NCBI GenBank assembly: GCA_023391015.1
Contig: JAEWBT010000130.1
Location: forward strand, 1-6,300
From: Bacteroidota bacterium
Lineage (GTDB): Bacteria; Bacteroidota; Bacteroidia; Chitinophagales; Chitinophagaceae
Direction of reading: 5' to 3'
Length of the DNA stretch: 6,300 bases
Part shown: positions 5,408 through 6,300 of the stretch, one piece after another
Position numbering within the stretch: the stretch's first letter is position 1
How the letters are laid out: the number at the start of each line of letters is the position of its first letter
Made by a program: the position numbers and the translations under genes
The notes under the pieces: generated by a model
Databases searched by the model: none
Told to the model about the DNA's origin: nothing
The model's input: the letters and a program-made list of their open reading frames with translations, nothing else

Positions 5408-6300
5408 ATGAAACATCTCCTCGGCATTAAAGACCTTTCGCCTGAAACGATCGAGCAGGTTTTTACCACCGCCGATGAGTTTAAGCAGGTACTGAACCGG
5501 CCTATTAAAAAGGTTCCGGCCCTGCGCGACACGACCATCGTCAATCTTTTCTACGAAAACTCTACCCGGACCCGTATTTCCTTTGAGCTGGCGCAAAAGC
5601 GATTGGGGGCTGATACAGTCAATTTTGCGGTTTCTTCCTCCAGCGTTTCAAAAGGTGAAACCTTGGTGGATACAGTGCAGAATATCCTGGCAATGAAGGT
5701 GGATATCGTGGTGATGCGGCACTCGGCGTCCGGCGCGCCCCATTTTCTGTCCCGCCACATCGACGCGAGCATTGTAAACGCAGGCGACGGCACCAACGAA
5801 CATCCCACCCAAGCCTTGCTCGATGCCTATTCCATTCGCGAACGATTGGGCAGTATTTCCGGAAAACGGATCGCCATTATCGGGGACATTCTACACAGCC
5901 GCGTAGCCCTGAGCAATATTTATCTGCTTACCAAGATGGGCGCAGAAGTAGCGGTGTGTGGTCCGGCTACGCTCATTCCGAAGGCGATTGAAAGCCTCGG
6001 CGTAAAAGTGTTTTACGAAGTCAAAAAGGCCTTGGAGTGGTGCGAGGTAGCCAATGTGCTGCGCATTCAGCTGGAGCGCCAAAGCAAGCCGCTTTTCTCT
6101 ACGCTGCGCGAGTATTCGCTCTACTACGGCATCGACCGCGCCATGCTCGACAGCCTGCAAAAAGACATTGTCATCATGCACCCCGGTCCTATCAATCGCG
6201 GTGTGGAACTGAGTTCTGATGTGGCCGATTCCGGTCAGTCGCTGGTGCTCGATCAGGTAGAAAACGGTGTGGCGGTGCGCATGGCCGTGCTGTATATGGT
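5408..6300 (+). CDS. pyrB: Aspartate carbamoyltransferase catalytic subunit (3' partial)
   Basis: PyrB joins carbamoyl phosphate and L-aspartate to give N-carbamoyl-L-aspartate, the first committed step of pyrimidine synthesis, in the cytoplasm. The frame starts at ATG 5408 and is still open at the window edge, giving 297 residues. The family is about 305-310 long, so only the last few residues are missing. Visible motifs are FYENSTRTRISFE (48-60, the carbamoyl-phosphate loop STRTR at 52-56), SSVSKGETL with catalytic Lys82 (79-86), MRHSASGAP (103-111), GDGTNEHPTQALLDAYSI (126-143, His132 and Gln135), GDILHSRVALSN (159-170, Arg165), LRIQLER (218-224) and HPGPINRGVE (258-267). It lies 71 nt after pyrR with no terminator between, so co-transcription is likely. 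No regulatory subunit gene (pyrI) is visible, but its position would be beyond the window. Confidence 0.97.
   Translation, partial: MKHLLGIKDLSPETIEQVFTTADEFKQVLNRPIKKVPALRDTTIVNLFYENSTRTRISFELAQKRLGADTVNFAVSSSSVSKGETLVDTVQNILAMKVDIVVMRHSASGAPHFLSRHIDASIVNAGDGTNEHPTQALLDAYSIRERLGSISGKRIAIIGDILHSRVALSNIYLLTKMGAEVAVCGPATLIPKAIESLGVKVFYEVKKALEWCEVANVLRIQLERQSKPLFSTLREYSLYYGIDRAMLDSLQKDIVIMHPGPINRGVELSSDVADSGQSLVLDQVENGVAVRMAVLYM

Larger units (their letters stand above)
983..5865. repeat. Highly iterated palindrome TTCCGGAA / TTTCCGGAAA, 12 dispersed copies
   Basis: The 8-mer TTCCGGAA starts at 984, 1103, 1333, 1624, 2932, 3662, 3903, 4292, 4399, 4943, 5340 and 5857. Seven copies extend to the 10-bp palindrome TTTCCGGAAA, starting at 983, 1102, 1332, 3661, 4291, 4942 and 5856. 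Copies lie in all five genes and in two gaps. Inside the receptor gene alone it is read in all three codon phases (Ser-Gly at 984, Phe-Pro-Glu at 1103, Phe-Arg-Lys at 1333 and 1624), so no single peptide motif explains it. A random 6.3-kb sequence with equal base use would hold about 0.1 copy of the 8-mer. It behaves like HIP1 of cyanobacteria; its function is unknown to me. Confidence 0.85.

Noticed and set aside
1..6300. CRISPR array, tRNA/rRNA, insertion sequence or phage element
   Set aside because: No direct repeat-spacer pattern, cloverleaf, transposase or terminal inverted repeats were seen. The dispersed TTCCGGAA copies are irregularly spaced and share no flanks.

Overview
The window reads as chromosomal DNA of a Bacteroidota species. 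Three things point there: the gene families (a TonB-dependent receptor, a subclass A2-like class A beta-lactamase and a pyrR-pyrB pair), the near absence of Shine-Dalgarno sequences, and TAnnTTTG boxes of the Bacteroidota -7 type ahead of three genes. No genus can be named from the sequence. There are no RNA genes, insertion sequences, CRISPR arrays or phage genes; gene content is ordinary and tightly packed.

Layout. Positions 1-1893 (+) hold the 3' part of a TonB-dependent outer-membrane receptor whose plug has a Cys-x-x-x-Met motif like that of OprC/NosA copper receptors. A strong intrinsic terminator follows at 1911-1959. Positions 2073-3656 (+) encode a complete CPA1-type Na+/H+ antiporter. 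Convergent to it, 3730-4662 (-) encodes a class A beta-lactamase-like lipoprotein that has the Ser-x-x-Lys, Ser-Asp-Asn and Lys-Thr-Gly motifs but seems to lack the omega-loop Glu166. Divergent from that, 4782-5336 (+) is pyrR, followed after 71 nt by pyrB (5408 to the window end), which runs off the edge and lacks only its last few codons.

How the genes work together. pyrR and pyrB form a pyrimidine synthesis and regulation unit, probably one transcript. The receptor, antiporter and beta-lactamase are separately transcribed envelope functions with no evident link to each other or to pyrimidine synthesis.

The most unusual signal is not a gene. The 8-bp palindrome TTCCGGAA occurs 12 times in 6.3 kb, seven of them as the 10-bp TTTCCGGAAA. 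It lies in all five genes and two intergenic gaps, and in all three codon phases. That is over 100 times chance expectation and resembles the highly iterated palindrome HIP1 of cyanobacteria, but with a different sequence and in a different phylum.
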